The translations under genes were made by a program, and so were the position numbers. Under the pieces are notes generated by a model. That model was given only the letters and a program-made list of their open reading frames with translations, was not told the DNA's origin and searched no databases. A stretch of DNA of 64,000 nt from Paracoccus bogoriensis (GTDB lineage: Bacteria; Pseudomonadota; Alphaproteobacteria; Rhodobacterales; Rhodobacteraceae), in the NCBI RefSeq assembly GCF_019431455.1, contig NZ_JAHYSR010000003.1, positions 101,995-165,994 on the forward strand. Direction: 5' to 3'. Of this stretch, positions 8,273 to 18,533 are shown one piece after another (positions within the stretch are counted from its first letter, which is position 1; every line of letters begins with the position of its first letter).

Positions 8273-10837
8273 CTACAGCGTGCGTTCAACCTCTTCACGC
8301 TCGAAGATCTCGATGACATCGCCTTGACGGATATCGTCGTAGTTTTCGAAGGCCATGCCGCATTCCTGCCCGGATTGCACTTCCTTGACCTCATCCTTGA
8401 AGCGCTTGAGCGTCTTCAGCGTGCCTTCGTGGATCACCACGTTGTCGCGCAGCAGACGCACGCCCGCCGAGCGGCGTGCGACGCCCTCGGTGACAAGGCA
8501 GCCGGCGACCTTGCCGACGCCCGTGACCTTGAAAACCTCGCGGATCTGGGCATAGCCGATGAAGTTCTCGCGAACCTCGGCAGACAAAAGGCCCGACGCA
8601 GCGGCTTTGATGTCATCGACCAGATCGTAGATGATCGAGTAATAGCGGATCTCGACACCCTTCTGATTGGCAGAATTCCGGGCCGGCGCGTTGGCCCGCA
8701 CGTTGAAGCCGATGACGGGGGCCTTGCTGGCCTCGGCCAGACCGATATCGGATTCGGTGATCGCGCCCACGCCGTAGTGAAGGACACGCACACGCACCTC
8801 GTCGTTGCCAACCTTCTCCAGCGCCTGGACGATCGCTTCGGCCGAGCCCTGCACGTCGGCCTTGACGACCACCGGCAGTTCCGCGACGTTCTGATCCGCC
8901 TTGGCCTTCGCCATCAGCTGCTCCAGCGTCGTGGCCGCGCCGGCGGCTGCGCGCCTGTCCTTGGCCTGCTGAATACGGAATGCGGCGATTTCGCGGGCCT
9001 GCGCCTCGGTCTCGACCACGTTCAGCACGTCCCCAGCCTCAGGAGTGCCGTTCAGGCCCAGCACCTCGACAGGCATGGACGGGCCGGCCTCTTCGACGCG
9101 CGCGCCCTGGTCGTTGATCAGCGCACGGACCTTGCCCCACTGCTCGCCCACGACAAAGATATCGCCACGGCGCAGGGTGCCATGCTGGACCAGAACCGTG
9201 GCAACAGGACCGCGGCCGACGTCAAGTTTCGCCTCGATCACGGCACCTTGTGCGGCGCGGTTGGGGTTCGCCTTGAGTTCCAGGATCTCGGCCTGAAGCG
9301 CGATGGCTTCCAGCAGGTTGTCGAGGCCCTGGCCGGTCTTGGCCGAAACTTCGACATCCTGCACATCGCCCGACATCGATTCGACGACCACTTCGTGCTG
9401 GAGCAGGTCGGTGCGGACCTTTTGCGGATCGGCGGTCGGCTTGTCGATCTTGTTGATTGCCACGATCATCGGGACGCCGGCGGCCTTGGCATGGTTGATC
9501 GCCTCGACCGTCTGCGGCATCACTGCGTCGTCGGCGGCCACGACCAGCACGACAATATCCGTCACCTGGGCGCCCCGCGCACGCATCGAGGTAAAGGCCG
9601 CGTGGCCCGGTGTATCGAGGAAGCAAAGCACAGCGCCGCTTTCGGTCGTCACCTGATAGGCGCCGATATGCTGGGTGATCCCGCCAGCCTCGCCGGCCAC
9701 CACGTTCGCGTTGCGGATCGCATCCAGAAGCGAGGTCTTCCCGTGGTCAACATGGCCCATGATCGTGATGATCGGCGGCCGCGGGCGCAGATCCTCGGGC
9801 TTGTCCTCGACGCTGTCGATGACCTGCTCGACATCGCTGTCGCTGACGCGCACGGCGCGGTGGCCGAATTCCTCGATTACCAATTCGGCGGTATCGGCGT
9901 CGATCGCCTGGTTCATGGACACCATCATGCCCATCTTCATCAGCGCCTTGACCACGTCGGCGGCGCGTTCGGCCATCCGGTTGGCCAGTTCCGACACCAC
10001 AATGGTTTCGGGCAGCTGGACATCGCGCACCTGCTTTTCGATGCGCTGGCTGCCGCCCATCGCCTTTTGACGGGCCTTGTCCTGCTTGCGTTTCATGGCG
10101 GCAAGCGATCGCTGGCGCCCGCCCTCGCTGTCAAGCGCCTGCGTGAGGGACAGCTTGCCGGTGCGGCGGTTGTCGTCACGGGCGGCCTTGCCTCGGTCGC
10201 GTTCCGAGGCGCGTTCCACTCGGTCGCGTTCGGGCTTGCGCGGCGCGCCGGTTGCCACGCCCTTGATTTCGGCACGCGAAGCGGCGGCCTCGATGGCAGC
10301 CTGATCGGGGGCGGCGGGCTTCGCATCCGAGACCGCGGGCTTCGCGCGCGGCTCGGCCTTGCGCCTGGCGGCTTCTTCGGCCTCGCGCGCGGCGCGAGCC
10401 TCTGCCTCGGCCTTGGCTTTCAGGGCTTCCTCGCGCTCGCGCTCTTCGCGGGCCTTGGCCTCGATCTCGGCGCGGCGGCGCTCACGCTCTTCCTCGCGCG
10501 CCTTTTCTTCGGCGGCGCGTCTGGCGGCATCCTCGGCCTCGCGGGCCTTGGCGGCGGCCAGCGCCTTGAGGCGGCGCTCCATCTCGGCATCCGAGATACC
10601 GGCAGGGCGTTTCGACGGATCGCCAGCCATCCGGGCGGTCAGCGGGTTCTTTTCCTTCTGCGCGTCGGTCATCTGCGTGGCGCCCGCCTTGGGCACCACG
10701 ACGCGCTTGCGCTTGGTTTCGACGACCACGCTCTTGGTGCGGCCATGGCTGAAGCTTTGCTTGACCTGGCCGGAACGGCCGCTGCCGCCAAGCCCCAGGG
10801 TCTTTTTACCGTCGTTATCGCTCATCTGCGTATTCAT
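8273..10837 (-). CDS. infB: Translation initiation factor IF-2
   Basis: The GTPase that delivers formyl-Met-tRNA to the 30S subunit and promotes subunit joining. 854 residues. The N-terminal part is a long charged Ala/Glu/Arg/Lys coiled stretch (about 85-270). The IF2 N-terminal domain follows, then the G domain with G1 GHVDHGKT at 361-368, DTPGHAAF and NKID, and C-terminal domains ending in the initiator-binding module ([16 protein letters not shown]). ATG 10837 overlaps the upstream stop as ATGA, so translation is coupled; an internal ATG four codons later is possible. It is the last gene of the operon before a strong terminator. Confidence 0.97.
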   Translation of the reverse strand: MNTQMSDNDGKKTLGLGGSGRSGQVKQSFSHGRTKSVVVETKRKRVVVPKAGATQMTDAQKEKNPLTARMAGDPSKRPAGISDAEMERRLKALAAAKAREAEDAARRAAEEKAREEERERRRAEIEAKAREEREREEALKAKAEAEARAAREAEEAARRKAEPRAKPAVSDAKPAAPDQAAIEAAASRAEIKGVATGAPRKPERDRVERASERDRGKAARDDNRRTGKLSLTQALDSEGGRQRSLAAMKRKQDKARQKAMGGSQRIEKQVRDVQLPETIVVSELANRMAERAADVVKALMKMGMMVSMNQAIDADTAELVIEEFGHRAVRVSDSDVEQVIDSVEDKPEDLRPRPPIITIMGHVDHGKTSLLDAIRNANVVAGEAGGITQHIGAYQVTTESGAVLCFLDTPGHAAFTSMRARGAQVTDIVVLVVAADDAVMPQTVEAINHAKAAGVPMIVAINKIDKPTADPQKVRTDLLQHEVVVESMSGDVQDVEVSAKTGQGLDNLLEAIALQAEILELKANPNRAAQGAVIEAKLDVGRGPVATVLVQHGTLRRGDIFVVGEQWGKVRALINDQGARVEEAGPSMPVEVLGLNGTPEAGDVLNVVETEAQAREIAAFRIQQAKDRRAAAGAATTLEQLMAKAKADQNVAELPVVVKADVQGSAEAIVQALEKVGNDEVRVRVLHYGVGAITESDIGLAEASKAPVIGFNVRANAPARNSANQKGVEIRYYSIIYDLVDDIKAAASGLLSAEVRENFIGYAQIREVFKVTGVGKVAGCLVTEGVARRSAGVRLLRDNVVIHEGTLKTLKRFKDEVKEVQSGQECGMAFENYDDIRQGDVIEIFEREEVERTL

Positions 10838-11463
10838 TCCTTCCCGACGGCCGTATTGCCGCCGTCATGCCCGCGCAGACCCGTCAGTCTGCCGGCTTCC
10901 AAGATCACCTTGTCCGTCAGTCCACCCGCCGCAAGCGCGCCGTGTATGACATGATCGCGCCCAAAGGACAAACCCAATTCTGAGGCGGTCAGACAGCCGA
11001 ACCAGCGTCCGCCAGTGGGCGTCCACAGCTTGCCCTTGCCCCTTTCCGACCCGTCGCTGGCCTGCAGCAGCACTTTGGCGCGCCCCTCTGCCAGCCAGCC
11101 CTTGACCTTCTCGAATCCGGCGACCGCCCGGCCGGACTTGCGCGCCAGCGAGATCAGATCGACCAGCCGCCGCGCCAGGGCCGCCTCGACCAGATCGGTC
11201 AGCCCCCCGGGCACCGTCACCGGCATACGCGCGGCGCGGGAAAACAATCCCCTGGACGCCGCGCGATCCAGCGCTGCGCGGTCGGCAGCCACCCAGATCC
11301 CGCGACCGGGCAGCTTTTCGGCCAGATCCGGCACAAGCTGACCCTCGGGGCCGACCACAAAGCGGATCAGCCCGCGTTTGGGCTGCGTCTCGCCGGTGGC
11401 GATGCAGCGCCGTTCGGGTTCGTCCCGGTCCTTGTCACGTCCGCCACGGCTCAATTGATGCAT
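10834..11463 (-). CDS. YlxR-type RNA-binding protein fused to an L7Ae-like domain
   Basis: 209 residues. The N-terminal half is a YlxR (DUF448) domain with [20 protein letters not shown] (about 17-36) and the signature LPGRGIWV. The second half (about 95-185) resembles a ribosomal L7Ae/L30e-like RNA-binding domain with [19 protein letters not shown]. YlxR proteins are encoded between nusA and infB in many bacteria and bind RNA; a role in RNase P or transcription has been proposed for some. Seventeen bases separate its start from the nusA stop, and its end overlaps infB. The two-domain form is common in alphaproteobacteria. Confidence 0.88.
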   Translation of the reverse strand: MHQLSRGGRDKDRDEPERRCIATGETQPKRGLIRFVVGPEGQLVPDLAEKLPGRGIWVAADRAALDRAASRGLFSRAARMPVTVPGGLTDLVEAALARRLVDLISLARKSGRAVAGFEKVKGWLAEGRAKVLLQASDGSERGKGKLWTPTGGRWFGCLTASELGLSFGRDHVIHGALAAGGLTDKVILEAGRLTGLRGHDGGNTAVGKE

Positions 11464-11480
11464 CCGTCCGGGGCGCGCGA

Positions 11481-13160
11481 TCAGGCCCCGGCCTCCTCTT
11501 CGTCGGTTTCGCCATCTTCCTCGGCATCGGCTTCAAGCTCGGTGGGATCGACCCAGCCCAGCAGCACACGTGCCGTCATCACCATTGTCTGTGCCTCTTC
11601 CAGGCTGACGCCGAAGGGCTCCAGCAGGCCTTCGTCCTTGACGCGCTGGCCGTTCACCGTGGTCCAGCCGCCCGCCAGTTCCCAATCGGCGCAGGTGGCA
11701 AAGTCTTCCAGCGTCTTGATGCCGTCCTTGGCCAGTGCCTCGACCATCTGGGGCGTCAGGCCCTCGAATTCAATGAGACTGTCCTCGGCGCCAAGCGCGC
11801 GGGCATTGTCCAGAGCAGCCTTGTTCCGGGCTTCGAGCACGTCGCGGGCACGGGCCTGAAGCTCTTCGGCGGTGCTTTCATCCACACCTTCGATCGCCAG
11901 CAGCTCGTCCATTTCGACATAGGCGACTTCTTCCAGATCGGTAAAGCCTTCGGCCACCAGAAGCTGGGCGAAGAACTCGTCCAGATCCAGCGCTTCCATG
12001 AACAGGGCCGTGCGGGTGTTGAACTCGGCCTGACGGCGCTTGGATTCTTCTTCTTCGGTCAGAATGTCGATGTCCAGACCGGTCAGCTGGCTGGCCAGGC
12101 GCACGTTCTGACCGCGGCGGCCGATGGCAAGGCTCAGCTGCCCCTCGGGGACCACGACCTCGATCTTGCCTGCCTCCTCGTCAAAGACGACCTTGCTGAC
12201 CTCGGCCGGTTGCAGCGCGTTCACAAGGAAGGTCGCCTGATCCTCATTCCAGGGGATGATGTCGATCTTTTCGCCCTGGAGTTCGCCCACCACCGCCTGG
12301 ACGCGGCTGCCGCGCATCCCCACGCAGGCGCCGACCGGGTCGATCGAGTTATCATAGCTGATGACGGCAATCTTGGCGCGACTGCCCGGATCGCGGGCCA
12401 CGGCCTTGATCTCGATGACACCGTCATAGATTTCGGGCACTTCCATCTTGAACAATTCGGCCATGAATTGCGGGTCGGTGCGCGACAGGAATATCTGGGG
12501 GCCGCGGTTCTCGCGGCGCACGTCCTTGACATAGGCGCGGATGCGGTCGTTCGGGCGATAGCTTTCGCGGCCGATCTTTTCGTTGCGGCGCAGGATCGCC
12601 TCGCCCCGGCCCACATCGACGATGATATTGCCGTATTCCTCGCGCTTGACGACACCGTTGATGATGGTGCCGACGCGGTCCTTGAATTCCTCGTATTGGC
12701 GATCACGCTCGGCCTCGCGGACGCGCTGCAGGATCACCTGCTTGGCCGATTGTGCGGCGATGCGGCCCAGATCGACCGGAGGCACCTGCTCCTGGAACAC
12801 GTCGCCGACCTGCGGACCACCGGCGAAATCGGTGACGGCCTGACCGCCGCGCATCCAGACCGAGCGGCCATCCCTGGACGGCTCGAAGTAAGGCTTGGCC
12901 TGATCGACCGTGAACTCGGCCTGGTAATTTTCCAGCGATTCTTCCTCGACCACGGTGCGGGCGCGGGTGAAGGTGGCGTTGCCGGTCTTGCGGTCGATGC
13001 GGACGCGAATGTCCATCTCGGAGCCATAGCGGGACTTGGCGGCGCGGGCCAGGCTGTCCTCCATCGCCTCGATGACCAATTCGGGGTCGATCATCTTCTC
13101 GCGAGCAACGGCCTCGGCCGTCTGAAGCAGTTCAAGCTGGTTGGCAGAGGTGATCGCCAT
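11481..13160 (-). CDS. nusA: Transcription elongation and termination factor NusA
   Basis: Binds RNA polymerase and nascent RNA, affecting pausing, intrinsic termination and antitermination. 559 residues: an N-terminal polymerase-binding domain (1-125), an S1 domain (about 135-200, [19 protein letters not shown]), two KH domains with [15 protein letters not shown] and [18 protein letters not shown], and C-terminal helix-hairpin repeats with an acidic tail. ATG 13160 lies nine bases after AAGGAG; the in-frame GTG at 13166 is too close to that site. It follows rimP by six bases. NusA commonly regulates its own operon, and a terminator-like hairpin sits in the leader. Confidence 0.97.
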   Translation of the reverse strand: MAITSANQLELLQTAEAVAREKMIDPELVIEAMEDSLARAAKSRYGSEMDIRVRIDRKTGNATFTRARTVVEEESLENYQAEFTVDQAKPYFEPSRDGRSVWMRGGQAVTDFAGGPQVGDVFQEQVPPVDLGRIAAQSAKQVILQRVREAERDRQYEEFKDRVGTIINGVVKREEYGNIIVDVGRGEAILRRNEKIGRESYRPNDRIRAYVKDVRRENRGPQIFLSRTDPQFMAELFKMEVPEIYDGVIEIKAVARDPGSRAKIAVISYDNSIDPVGACVGMRGSRVQAVVGELQGEKIDIIPWNEDQATFLVNALQPAEVSKVVFDEEAGKIEVVVPEGQLSLAIGRRGQNVRLASQLTGLDIDILTEEEESKRRQAEFNTRTALFMEALDLDEFFAQLLVAEGFTDLEEVAYVEMDELLAIEGVDESTAEELQARARDVLEARNKAALDNARALGAEDSLIEFEGLTPQMVEALAKDGIKTLEDFATCADWELAGGWTTVNGQRVKDEGLLEPFGVSLEEAQTMVMTARVLLGWVDPTELEADAEEDGETDEEEAGA

Positions 13161-13166
13161 CGCCAC

Positions 13167-13784
13167 TCACTCCTTGGTCTCGGCGTTCTCGGCGCCGTCA
13201 TTGTCATCGGTTTCGATCGCGTCAAAGGCCGATTCGTCGAGATTCTCGATCTCGATTCCGGCTTCTTTCTTCTGACGCAGCATTTCGCGGATCAATTCGT
13301 CGGTCAGCACCAGCTTGGCATCGGCCAGAAGGTCGAAGTTCAGCCCGATCGTGTGTTCCTCGCCGTTCTCGGTGATGTTCAGCAGGACTTCCTCGCCCTC
13401 GACGCCCGCCAGGACGCCCTTGAAGCGCTTGCGCCCGTCGATCGGCTGGTTCAGGTCCAGCCGGGCCTCGTAACCCTCGAACGTGGCGAAATCCTTGAGG
13501 CGCGTCAGCGGCCGGTCGATGCCGGGGCTGGACACTTCAAGGTGGTAATTGTCCTCGATCGGATCCTCGACATCCAGCGTGGCGCTGACCATCGTGGAAA
13601 TCTCGGCGCAGTCATCGACATTGATCCCGCCTTCGGGCCGGTCCACCATGATCTGCAACGTCGCCGCCTTTCCGCCCTGAAGGCGCAGGCGGACCAGTTC
13701 GTAGCCCATATCCTCGATCACTGGGGCGACAATCTCGGCCAGGCGCCGGTCGATGGCGGTCTTGGCGATCAGGTCATATGACAT
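13167..13784 (-). CDS. rimP: Ribosome maturation factor RimP
   Basis: Needed for maturation of the 30S subunit. 205 residues, beginning [19 protein letters not shown], with the family core [13 protein letters not shown], the [11 protein letters not shown] region and [12 protein letters not shown], then an SH3-like C-terminal domain and an acidic tail. First gene of the rimP-nusA-ylxR-infB operon, an order conserved across most bacteria. GAGAGGA lies upstream of ATG 13784. A hairpin with a T5 tract ends 18 bases before the start codon, described separately. Confidence 0.95.
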   Translation of the reverse strand: MSYDLIAKTAIDRRLAEIVAPVIEDMGYELVRLRLQGGKAATLQIMVDRPEGGINVDDCAEISTMVSATLDVEDPIEDNYHLEVSSPGIDRPLTRLKDFATFEGYEARLDLNQPIDGRKRFKGVLAGVEGEEVLLNITENGEEHTIGLNFDLLADAKLVLTDELIREMLRQKKEAGIEIENLDESAFDAIETDDNDGAENAETKE

Positions 13785-13802
13785 GGGGTCCTCTCGGATG
13801 TG

Positions 13803-13828
13803 AAAAAGGGGCCTTCAGCGGAGGCCCC
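13803..13828 (-). terminator. Terminator-like hairpin in the rimP leader
   Basis: Read on the minus strand, GGGGCCT pairs with AGGCCCC around a 7-nt loop and is followed directly by TTTTT (13807-13803). The form is a textbook intrinsic terminator, yet only 18 bases, including the Shine-Dalgarno, separate the T run from the rimP ATG, leaving no room for a separate promoter. It either ends the tspO transcript with a promoter overlapping it, or works as an attenuator of the nusA operon. Confidence 0.6.
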
Positions 13829-13916
13829 ATGCGGAAGATCCGGTGGGCAGGGTGTGGACCCCTGCACCGCTGTTGACGCTATCCTTAGCGCAAGGCCGCG
13901 CAAAAGGCAAGCCGCA

Positions 13917-14375
13917 TCACGTGGCGCCCGCGCCGGGATTGTCGCGCATGATGCGCCAGTTCAGCCCCGTGGCCACGCCCAGCCAGCCCAGATAGGGCAG
14001 CAGCATCAGCCCTGCGATCCAGTCCAGCCGCCAGAAGGTCACGGTCATCGCCGCCACGACCACGACCAGAATGGCCATGCAGATCATCGCCAGCCCCATC
14101 CGGCGCGCCCCGAAGAACAGCGGCGTCCACAGCGTGTTCAGCGCGATCTGCGCCGACCACAGGGCCAGCGCCACGCCCGCGCCGGGCAGCACCGCGACCC
14201 GCGTGGCCGCCAGCGCCGACAGAAGGTAGATCACCGTCCAGGCCAGGGGAAAGGCCCAGTTCGGCGGCGTGAACGAAGGCTTGCGCAGCGCCGCATACCA
14301 GGGGCCGGGTCGAAAGACGATGCCCGTCGCCGCAGCGGCGCCCGAGGCCAGCAGGAAGATCGGGAACAGGATCAT
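13917..14375 (-). CDS. tspO: TspO/MBR family membrane protein
   Basis: 152 residues with five predicted membrane helices, the fold of the tryptophan-rich sensory protein that binds porphyrins. Diagnostic are GPWYAALRKPSFTPPNWAFP near residues 24-43 and the following WTVIYLLSALAATRV; NTLWTPLFFGARRMG and the C-terminal PYLGWLGVATGLNW also match. In Rhodobacter, TspO represses photosynthesis genes in response to oxygen by affecting tetrapyrrole export; no photosynthesis genes are present here. ATG 14375 overlaps the pip stop as ATGA with AAAGGAG upstream, so the two genes form an operon. Confidence 0.9.
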   Translation of the reverse strand: MILFPIFLLASGAAAATGIVFRPGPWYAALRKPSFTPPNWAFPLAWTVIYLLSALAATRVAVLPGAGVALALWSAQIALNTLWTPLFFGARRMGLAMICMAILVVVVAAMTVTFWRLDWIAGLMLLPYLGWLGVATGLNWRIMRDNPGAGAT

Positions 14376-15364
14376 GCGCGCTCCTTTTCGTGATCGTCGT
14401 CTCGGATGCCGTCCATCACCCGGACCAGTTCGGCGCTGATATAGGGCTCGGACAGCGCATGGCCCGACGCCGGCACCATGATCAATTCGCAATTTTCCCA
14501 GGCCTGCGCCAGTTCCCAGGCCGAAACCGGAGGACAGACCATGTCATAGCGGCCCTGCACGATCACGGCGGGCAGATGGCGGATGCGGTCGAGGTCGCGC
14601 AGCAACTGCCCCTCGTCCAGGAAGCAGGCATTGTGGAAATAGTGATTTTCGAGCCGGGCGAAGGCGCGCGCATAATCGGTGGGCGCCCCCGAGGCGGGCG
14701 CGGATTGCAGCCCCGCCAGCGCGTTTTCCCACATCAGCCAGGGCAGGGCGTAGCGGCCCTGACGGCCCAGGTCCGGGTCGAACAGGCGCCGATGATAGGC
14801 CGCGATCATGTCGCCGCGCTCGGCCGGGGGAATGGGCTCCTGGAAGCGCGCCCACAGATCGGGAAAGAAGCGCCCCGCGCCCCCGCCGTAGAACCAGTCC
14901 AGCTCTGCCCGCGTCCCCAGGAACACGCCGCGCAGGATCAGCCCGGCCACATGTTCGGGATGCGCTTGGGCATAGGCCAGCGCCAGCGTCGCGCCCCAGC
15001 TGCCGCCGAACAGCAGCCACCGCCCGGCCATGCCTAACCGTCGCCGGATCAGCGCGATGTCGGCAATCAGATCCTGCGTCGTGTTCGCCTTGACCGAAGC
15101 CGTCGGTTGCGAGCGCCCACAACCGCGCTGGTCGAACAGGATCACCCGATAATGCGCGGGGTCGAAGAAACGCCGCATATAGGGGCTGCATCCGCCGCCC
15201 GGACCGCCATGCAGGACAAGGACCGGCCGCCCCTTGGGATTGCCACATTCCTCGACATAGAGCCTGTGACCGCCCGGCACCTCGATCATGTGGCGCGCAA
15301 AAGGCTCGGCCGCCGGATAGAGGCGACCAGGTGACGCGGTGATTTGTCCTGCCAATCGGTTCAT
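14372..15364 (-). CDS. pip: Prolyl aminopeptidase (proline iminopeptidase)
   Basis: An alpha/beta hydrolase that removes N-terminal Pro from peptides in the cytoplasm. 330 residues from ATG 15364 ([11 protein letters not shown]). The oxyanion-hole motif [18 protein letters not shown], followed by DQRGCGRS, is specific to this subfamily. The nucleophile Ser is in [10 protein letters not shown], the acid in GRYDMVCP and the His in ASGHALSE. Upstream in-frame codons to 15475 run across the ubiG start and are unlikely to be translated. It is divergent from ubiG with a 47-base gap, and its stop overlaps the tspO start. Confidence 0.93.
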   Translation of the reverse strand: MNRLAGQITASPGRLYPAAEPFARHMIEVPGGHRLYVEECGNPKGRPVLVLHGGPGGGCSPYMRRFFDPAHYRVILFDQRGCGRSQPTASVKANTTQDLIADIALIRRRLGMAGRWLLFGGSWGATLALAYAQAHPEHVAGLILRGVFLGTRAELDWFYGGGAGRFFPDLWARFQEPIPPAERGDMIAAYHRRLFDPDLGRQGRYALPWLMWENALAGLQSAPASGAPTDYARAFARLENHYFHNACFLDEGQLLRDLDRIRHLPAVIVQGRYDMVCPPVSAWELAQAWENCELIMVPASGHALSEPYISAELVRVMDGIRDDDHEKERA

Positions 15365-15365
15365 C

Positions 15366-15383
15366 CTGTCACTATAAGGACAG
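15366..15383. promoter_or_regulatory. Inverted repeat over a TATA-like box between pip and ubiG
   Basis: CTGTC and GACAG flank eight bases (ACTATAAG) in the 47-base divergent gap. The AT-rich centre resembles a -10 element on either strand (TATAAG plus, TTATAG minus), and on the minus strand it lies so close to the pip ATG that the mRNA would be nearly leaderless. A small operator is possible; a chance repeat is not excluded. Confidence 0.3.
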
Positions 15384-15411
15384 ACTGACCCGCCCGCCAG
15401 AAGGACCGCCC

Positions 15412-16161
15412 ATGACTTCGATGTCCCAGACCAGTGCCAGCGTCGATCAGGCAGAGATCGCCAAATTCGAGGCAATGGCGGCAGAATGGTGGGATCCGAA
15501 CGGCAAGTTCCGTCCGCTGCATCTGATGAACCCGCTGCGTCTGGACTATATTGCCGCGCAGATCACGGCCGAATTCGGGCGGGACGGCAAGGCGCGGATG
15601 CCTCTGGCGGGGCTCAGGCTGCTGGATATCGGCTGCGGCGGCGGGCTTGTGGCCGAGCCGATGGCGCGGTTGGGCGCCGATGTCACGGGCGCCGACGCAG
15701 CGGCGGGCAATATCGCCGTCGCGCGCCTGCACGCCGAGGCGCAGGGCATTGCCATCGACTATCGCGCGACCACGGCCGAGGCGCTGGCGGATATGGGCGA
15801 GCGCTTCGACGTGGTTCTCGCGCTCGAAATCATCGAGCATGTGAGCAACCCGGCAGGCTTTGTCGCCACCTGCCAATCCTTGTTGAAGCCAGGGGGGTTG
15901 TTGATCCTGTCCACGCTGAACCGCACCGCGCGCAGTTTCGCAGCCGCGATCATCGGGGCCGAGTGGGTCATGCGCTGGCTGCCGCGCGGCACGCATGACT
16001 GGCGGCGCTTCATCACGCCGGACGAGCTGGCCGGTCTGGTCAAGGGCGCAGGGCTGCAGGTGGCCGACCGGCGCGGCATGGTCTTCAACCCGCTGACTTT
16101 CGGCTGGCGGCTGTCGGATCGCGACCTGTCGGTAAACTACCTTCTGACCGCGCGCCGCTAG
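15412..16161 (+). CDS. ubiG: Ubiquinone biosynthesis O-methyltransferase
   Basis: Catalyses the two O-methylations of the ubiquinone ring using S-adenosylmethionine. 249 residues. The start region [19 protein letters not shown] and the following [13 protein letters not shown] are diagnostic for UbiG. Motif I is [20 protein letters not shown] and motif [27 protein letters not shown] near residue 200 and [13 protein letters not shown] near the end are also typical. Normal length. Its stop codon TAG overlaps the stop of the convergent marR gene within a CTAG. Confidence 0.96.
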   Translation: MTSMSQTSASVDQAEIAKFEAMAAEWWDPNGKFRPLHLMNPLRLDYIAAQITAEFGRDGKARMPLAGLRLLDIGCGGGLVAEPMARLGADVTGADAAAGNIAVARLHAEAQGIAIDYRATTAEALADMGERFDVVLALEIIEHVSNPAGFVATCQSLLKPGGLLILSTLNRTARSFAAAIIGAEWVMRWLPRGTHDWRRFITPDELAGLVKGAGLQVADRRGMVFNPLTFGWRLSDRDLSVNYLLTARR

Positions 16162-16628
16162 GTCTGCTGTTCAAGTCGTCGGCGCAATTCTCGCAGGACC
16201 GGCAGCGCCATGCGCACGCGGTCCACGCCGATATCGCGCACGATCCCCGCAATCGCTGGCATGAAGGCGGACAGCGCCGCATCGCGCGCCGCCCGCCCTG
16301 CCGGGCTCAGCGACACGAACTTGCGCCGCGCATCATCCCAGTCGGGGCGGATATGGATATGCCCCGCCCATTCCAGCCGCGACAGCGTGTTCGTCATGGC
16401 GCCGCGCGTGACGTGAAAGGCTTCGGCCAGCTGGGCAGGCGTGCGTTCCTCGTTCACATGCGCCAGAAGATTCAGCACCGAGAAATGCGAGATCTGCATC
16501 CCGCGCGGCAGCGCCCCTCCGATCAGGTCGCGTGACAATTGTTCGGCGATCAGCAGCTCGGCAAAGAGACTGGCGGCCAGACGGTCGGCGGCCTCGGGAT
16601 GCTCAGGATTGGGCGCTTGGGACGTCAT
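16158..16628 (-). CDS. MarR-family transcriptional regulator
   Basis: 156 residues. A winged-helix MarR core runs from about residue 45 to 115 ([20 protein letters not shown], then [20 protein letters not shown] and [18 protein letters not shown], the wing). MarR proteins bind DNA as dimers and usually respond to small phenolic or oxidative ligands. ATG 16628 overlaps the end of the nitrilase gene by 26 bases; an ATG at 16658 is an alternative. It is the last gene of the comF-grxC-nit-marR minus-strand series. Its targets cannot be told from the sequence. Confidence 0.88.
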   Translation of the reverse strand: MTSQAPNPEHPEAADRLAASLFAELLIAEQLSRDLIGGALPRGMQISHFSVLNLLAHVNEERTPAQLAEAFHVTRGAMTNTLSRLEWAGHIHIRPDWDDARRKFVSLSPAGRAARDAALSAFMPAIAGIVRDIGVDRVRMALPVLRELRRRLEQQT

Positions 16629-17490
16629 GGCCTTCGGGACCGGCAAAGGGTCGATCATGCGAGAGGGAAGGGATGCGGGACCGTGCCCTGTCAACCGCCT
16701 GAAGGTCAAGCGAAACAATCATCACGCCCGGCAGGGTTCCGGCATCGGCCAGCACCTCGCCCCATGGCGCCACGACCAGGCTGTGGCCGTAGCTGCGCCG
16801 GATGGGGCGGTCCGGGCTATGGGGTGCCGGATGGGTGCCGCATTGCGCGGGCGCCAGCACGAAACAACCGGTCTCGATCGCGCGGGCGCGCAGCAGAACC
16901 TCCCAATGGGCGGCGCCGGTGGTGGGGTTGAAGGCCGAAGGGACGGTCAGGATGCGCGCCCCCGCCTGCGCCAGCCGCCGGTAGAGATGCGGAAAGCGCA
17001 GGTCATAGCAGATGCTGAGCCCCAGCCCGATCCCATCCACATGCGCCAGAACCGCCCGGTCGCCAGGACAGTAGGCGGCGCTTTCGCGATAGGATTCCGT
17101 GTCGCTGATTGTCACGTCGAACATGTGCAGCTTGTCATAGCGCGCGACAATCCCGCCGCCCGGCGCGATCAGCAGGCTGCGATTGGCAAAGCGGCCGGCC
17201 GCGTCGTCGGTCCTCAGCGACAGTGAGCCGATCAGCAGCCAGACGCCAAGCGCCCGCGCCTCGGCGCGCAGGGCGGCCAAGGTGGAATCGTCAGCCTCGG
17301 GGCGCAGCACCCGTGCCTGATGCTTGCGATCGGGCGACAGAAGGTTCGTCGCCTCGGGCGTCAGGATCAGCCTGGCGCCCTTCGCCGCTGCCTGCCGGAT
17401 CAGACCCAGCGTCGCGGGCAGATTCGCGGCCGGGTCGTCCCCGACCGTCAGCTGCACCAGTCCGACCGTCAGGGACGAGGGCAGGTTCAT
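16603..17490 (-). CDS. Carbon-nitrogen hydrolase of the Nit family
   Basis: 295 residues, nitrilase superfamily. The catalytic triad is visible: Glu in LTPEATN, Lys in YDKLHMFDV and Cys in SICYDLRFPHLYR. KLHMFDVTISDTESYRES resembles Nit1/NIT2-type enzymes, which hydrolyse deaminated glutathione or the omega-amide of alpha-ketoglutaramate. A repair or salvage role is therefore likely, and adjacency to a glutathione-dependent glutaredoxin fits it. ATG 17490 overlaps the grxC stop as ATGA. The precise substrate cannot be decided here. Confidence 0.9.
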   Translation of the reverse strand: MNLPSSLTVGLVQLTVGDDPAANLPATLGLIRQAAAKGARLILTPEATNLLSPDRKHQARVLRPEADDSTLAALRAEARALGVWLLIGSLSLRTDDAAGRFANRSLLIAPGGGIVARYDKLHMFDVTISDTESYRESAAYCPGDRAVLAHVDGIGLGLSICYDLRFPHLYRRLAQAGARILTVPSAFNPTTGAAHWEVLLRARAIETGCFVLAPAQCGTHPAPHSPDRPIRRSYGHSLVVAPWGEVLADAGTLPGVMIVSLDLQAVDRARSRIPSLSHDRPFAGPEGHDVPSAQS

Positions 17491-17747
17491 GCCGCGCCCT
17501 TCAGCAGCGGGTCCAGCTTGCCCGCCCGCTCCAGCGCGTAGAGGTCGTCGCAGCCGCCGACATGGGTCTGTCCGACGAAGATCTGCGGCACGGTGCGCTT
17601 GCCGCCCGCCCGCCGGGTCATCGCCTCGCGCAGCGCGGGGTCGGCGCCCACGTCGATTTCGGTGTAGCGCGCGCCTTTCTGGTCCAGCAGCGCCTTGGCG
17701 CGGTGGCAGAAGGGGCAGGTGCGGGTCGTGTAGATCTCGATGCTCAT
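17487..17747 (-). CDS. grxC: Glutaredoxin 3
   Basis: An 86-residue glutathione-dependent dithiol oxidoreductase. The active site TCPFCHRAKALL carries a C-P-F-C pair (residues 11 and 14), with the conserved cis-Pro region GKRTVPQIFVGQTHVGG and GCDDL at the glutathione-binding face. Cytoplasmic; expected to reduce disulfides and glutathionylated proteins. Normal length. Located between comF (30 bases upstream) and the Nit-type hydrolase with which it overlaps by four bases, an order often seen in Rhodobacteraceae. Confidence 0.95.
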   Translation of the reverse strand: MSIEIYTTRTCPFCHRAKALLDQKGARYTEIDVGADPALREAMTRRAGGKRTVPQIFVGQTHVGGCDDLYALERAGKLDPLLKGAA

Positions 17748-17777
17748 GGCGGGTCCGATGCTGTTTTCGGCCCCAAT

Positions 17778-18533
17778 CTAGGCATCCTTGACCGCCCGCG
17801 CCAGAACCGCGACCGAGATCGAGCCAAGCCCGGCTTCGGACAGGCGCTCGGTCGCCTCGGCCAGGGTCGCGCCCGAGGCCATCACGTCGTCGATCAGCAG
17901 GACCGGCCTCCCCCGCAGGCGTGCGGCACGCGCCGCATCGACGGCCAACGCCCCCGCGACATTGGCGTGACGATCCATGACGCTGCGGTGATCCTGTCCT
18001 TCCGTGTGGCGGATACGCCTCAGAAGGCGGGGCTGGTGGTCCAGCCCGTGATGCTTTGACAAGGCTGCAGCCAGCAATTCGGCCTGATTGTATTTGCGCC
18101 GTAACATCCGCCGCAGATGCAGCGGCACGGGCACCACGATCATCTCGGGCGCGATCAGATCGGCCGCCGCCCGCGCCAGCCAGAGCCCAAGCGCGGGCGC
18201 CAGATCGGGGCGGTCGCCATGTTTCAGCGCCAGGACCAACTTGCGCGCCGTGCCGCCATAGACCAGTGCCGCGCGCCCTCTGTCCCAGGGGCGGGGCAGG
18301 CGCAGACAATCGTCGCATTGCAGGTCGGGTGCCGGATCGCCCGGCAGAGGCGCGCCGCAGCAATCGCAGCGGGTCGCGCCCACAAAGACCGCATCGGGCC
18401 AGCAGGTAGGGCACAGATGCACCGCCCCCCCGCCCTGCGCCACCGTCTCCCCGCAGGACAGGCATTGCGGCGGATAGATCAGCGCCAAGCCCGCTTTAAC
18501 CGCCCTCGAAAGATGCCTATGTTCCAGCCCCAT
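17778..18533 (-). CDS. comF: ComF-family phosphoribosyltransferase-like protein
   Basis: 251 residues. An N-terminal double zinc-ribbon has four Cys pairs (PPQCLSCGE, LCPTCW, RCDCCGAPL, QCDDCLRL), followed by a PRTase fold with VVPVPLHLRRMLRRKYNQAELL and the PRPP-binding loop VLLIDDVMASGATLAEA. ComF proteins take part in DNA uptake in competent bacteria and are often linked to gntX-type functions elsewhere. ATG 18533 shares the palindrome CATG with the start of the divergent methyltransferase; a GTG at 18545 in the same frame is the alternative start and would overlap the neighbour by 14 bases. Confidence 0.88.
   Translation of the reverse strand: MGLEHRHLSRAVKAGLALIYPPQCLSCGETVAQGGGAVHLCPTCWPDAVFVGATRCDCCGAPLPGDPAPDLQCDDCLRLPRPWDRGRAALVYGGTARKLVLALKHGDRPDLAPALGLWLARAAADLIAPEMIVVPVPLHLRRMLRRKYNQAELLAAALSKHHGLDHQPRLLRRIRHTEGQDHRSVMDRHANVAGALAVDAARAARLRGRPVLLIDDVMASGATLAEATERLSEAGLGSISVAVLARAVKDA

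Noticed and set aside
8324..10954. 876-codon open frame opposite infB
   Set aside because: Shadow of IF-2; no motifs and no ribosome-binding site.
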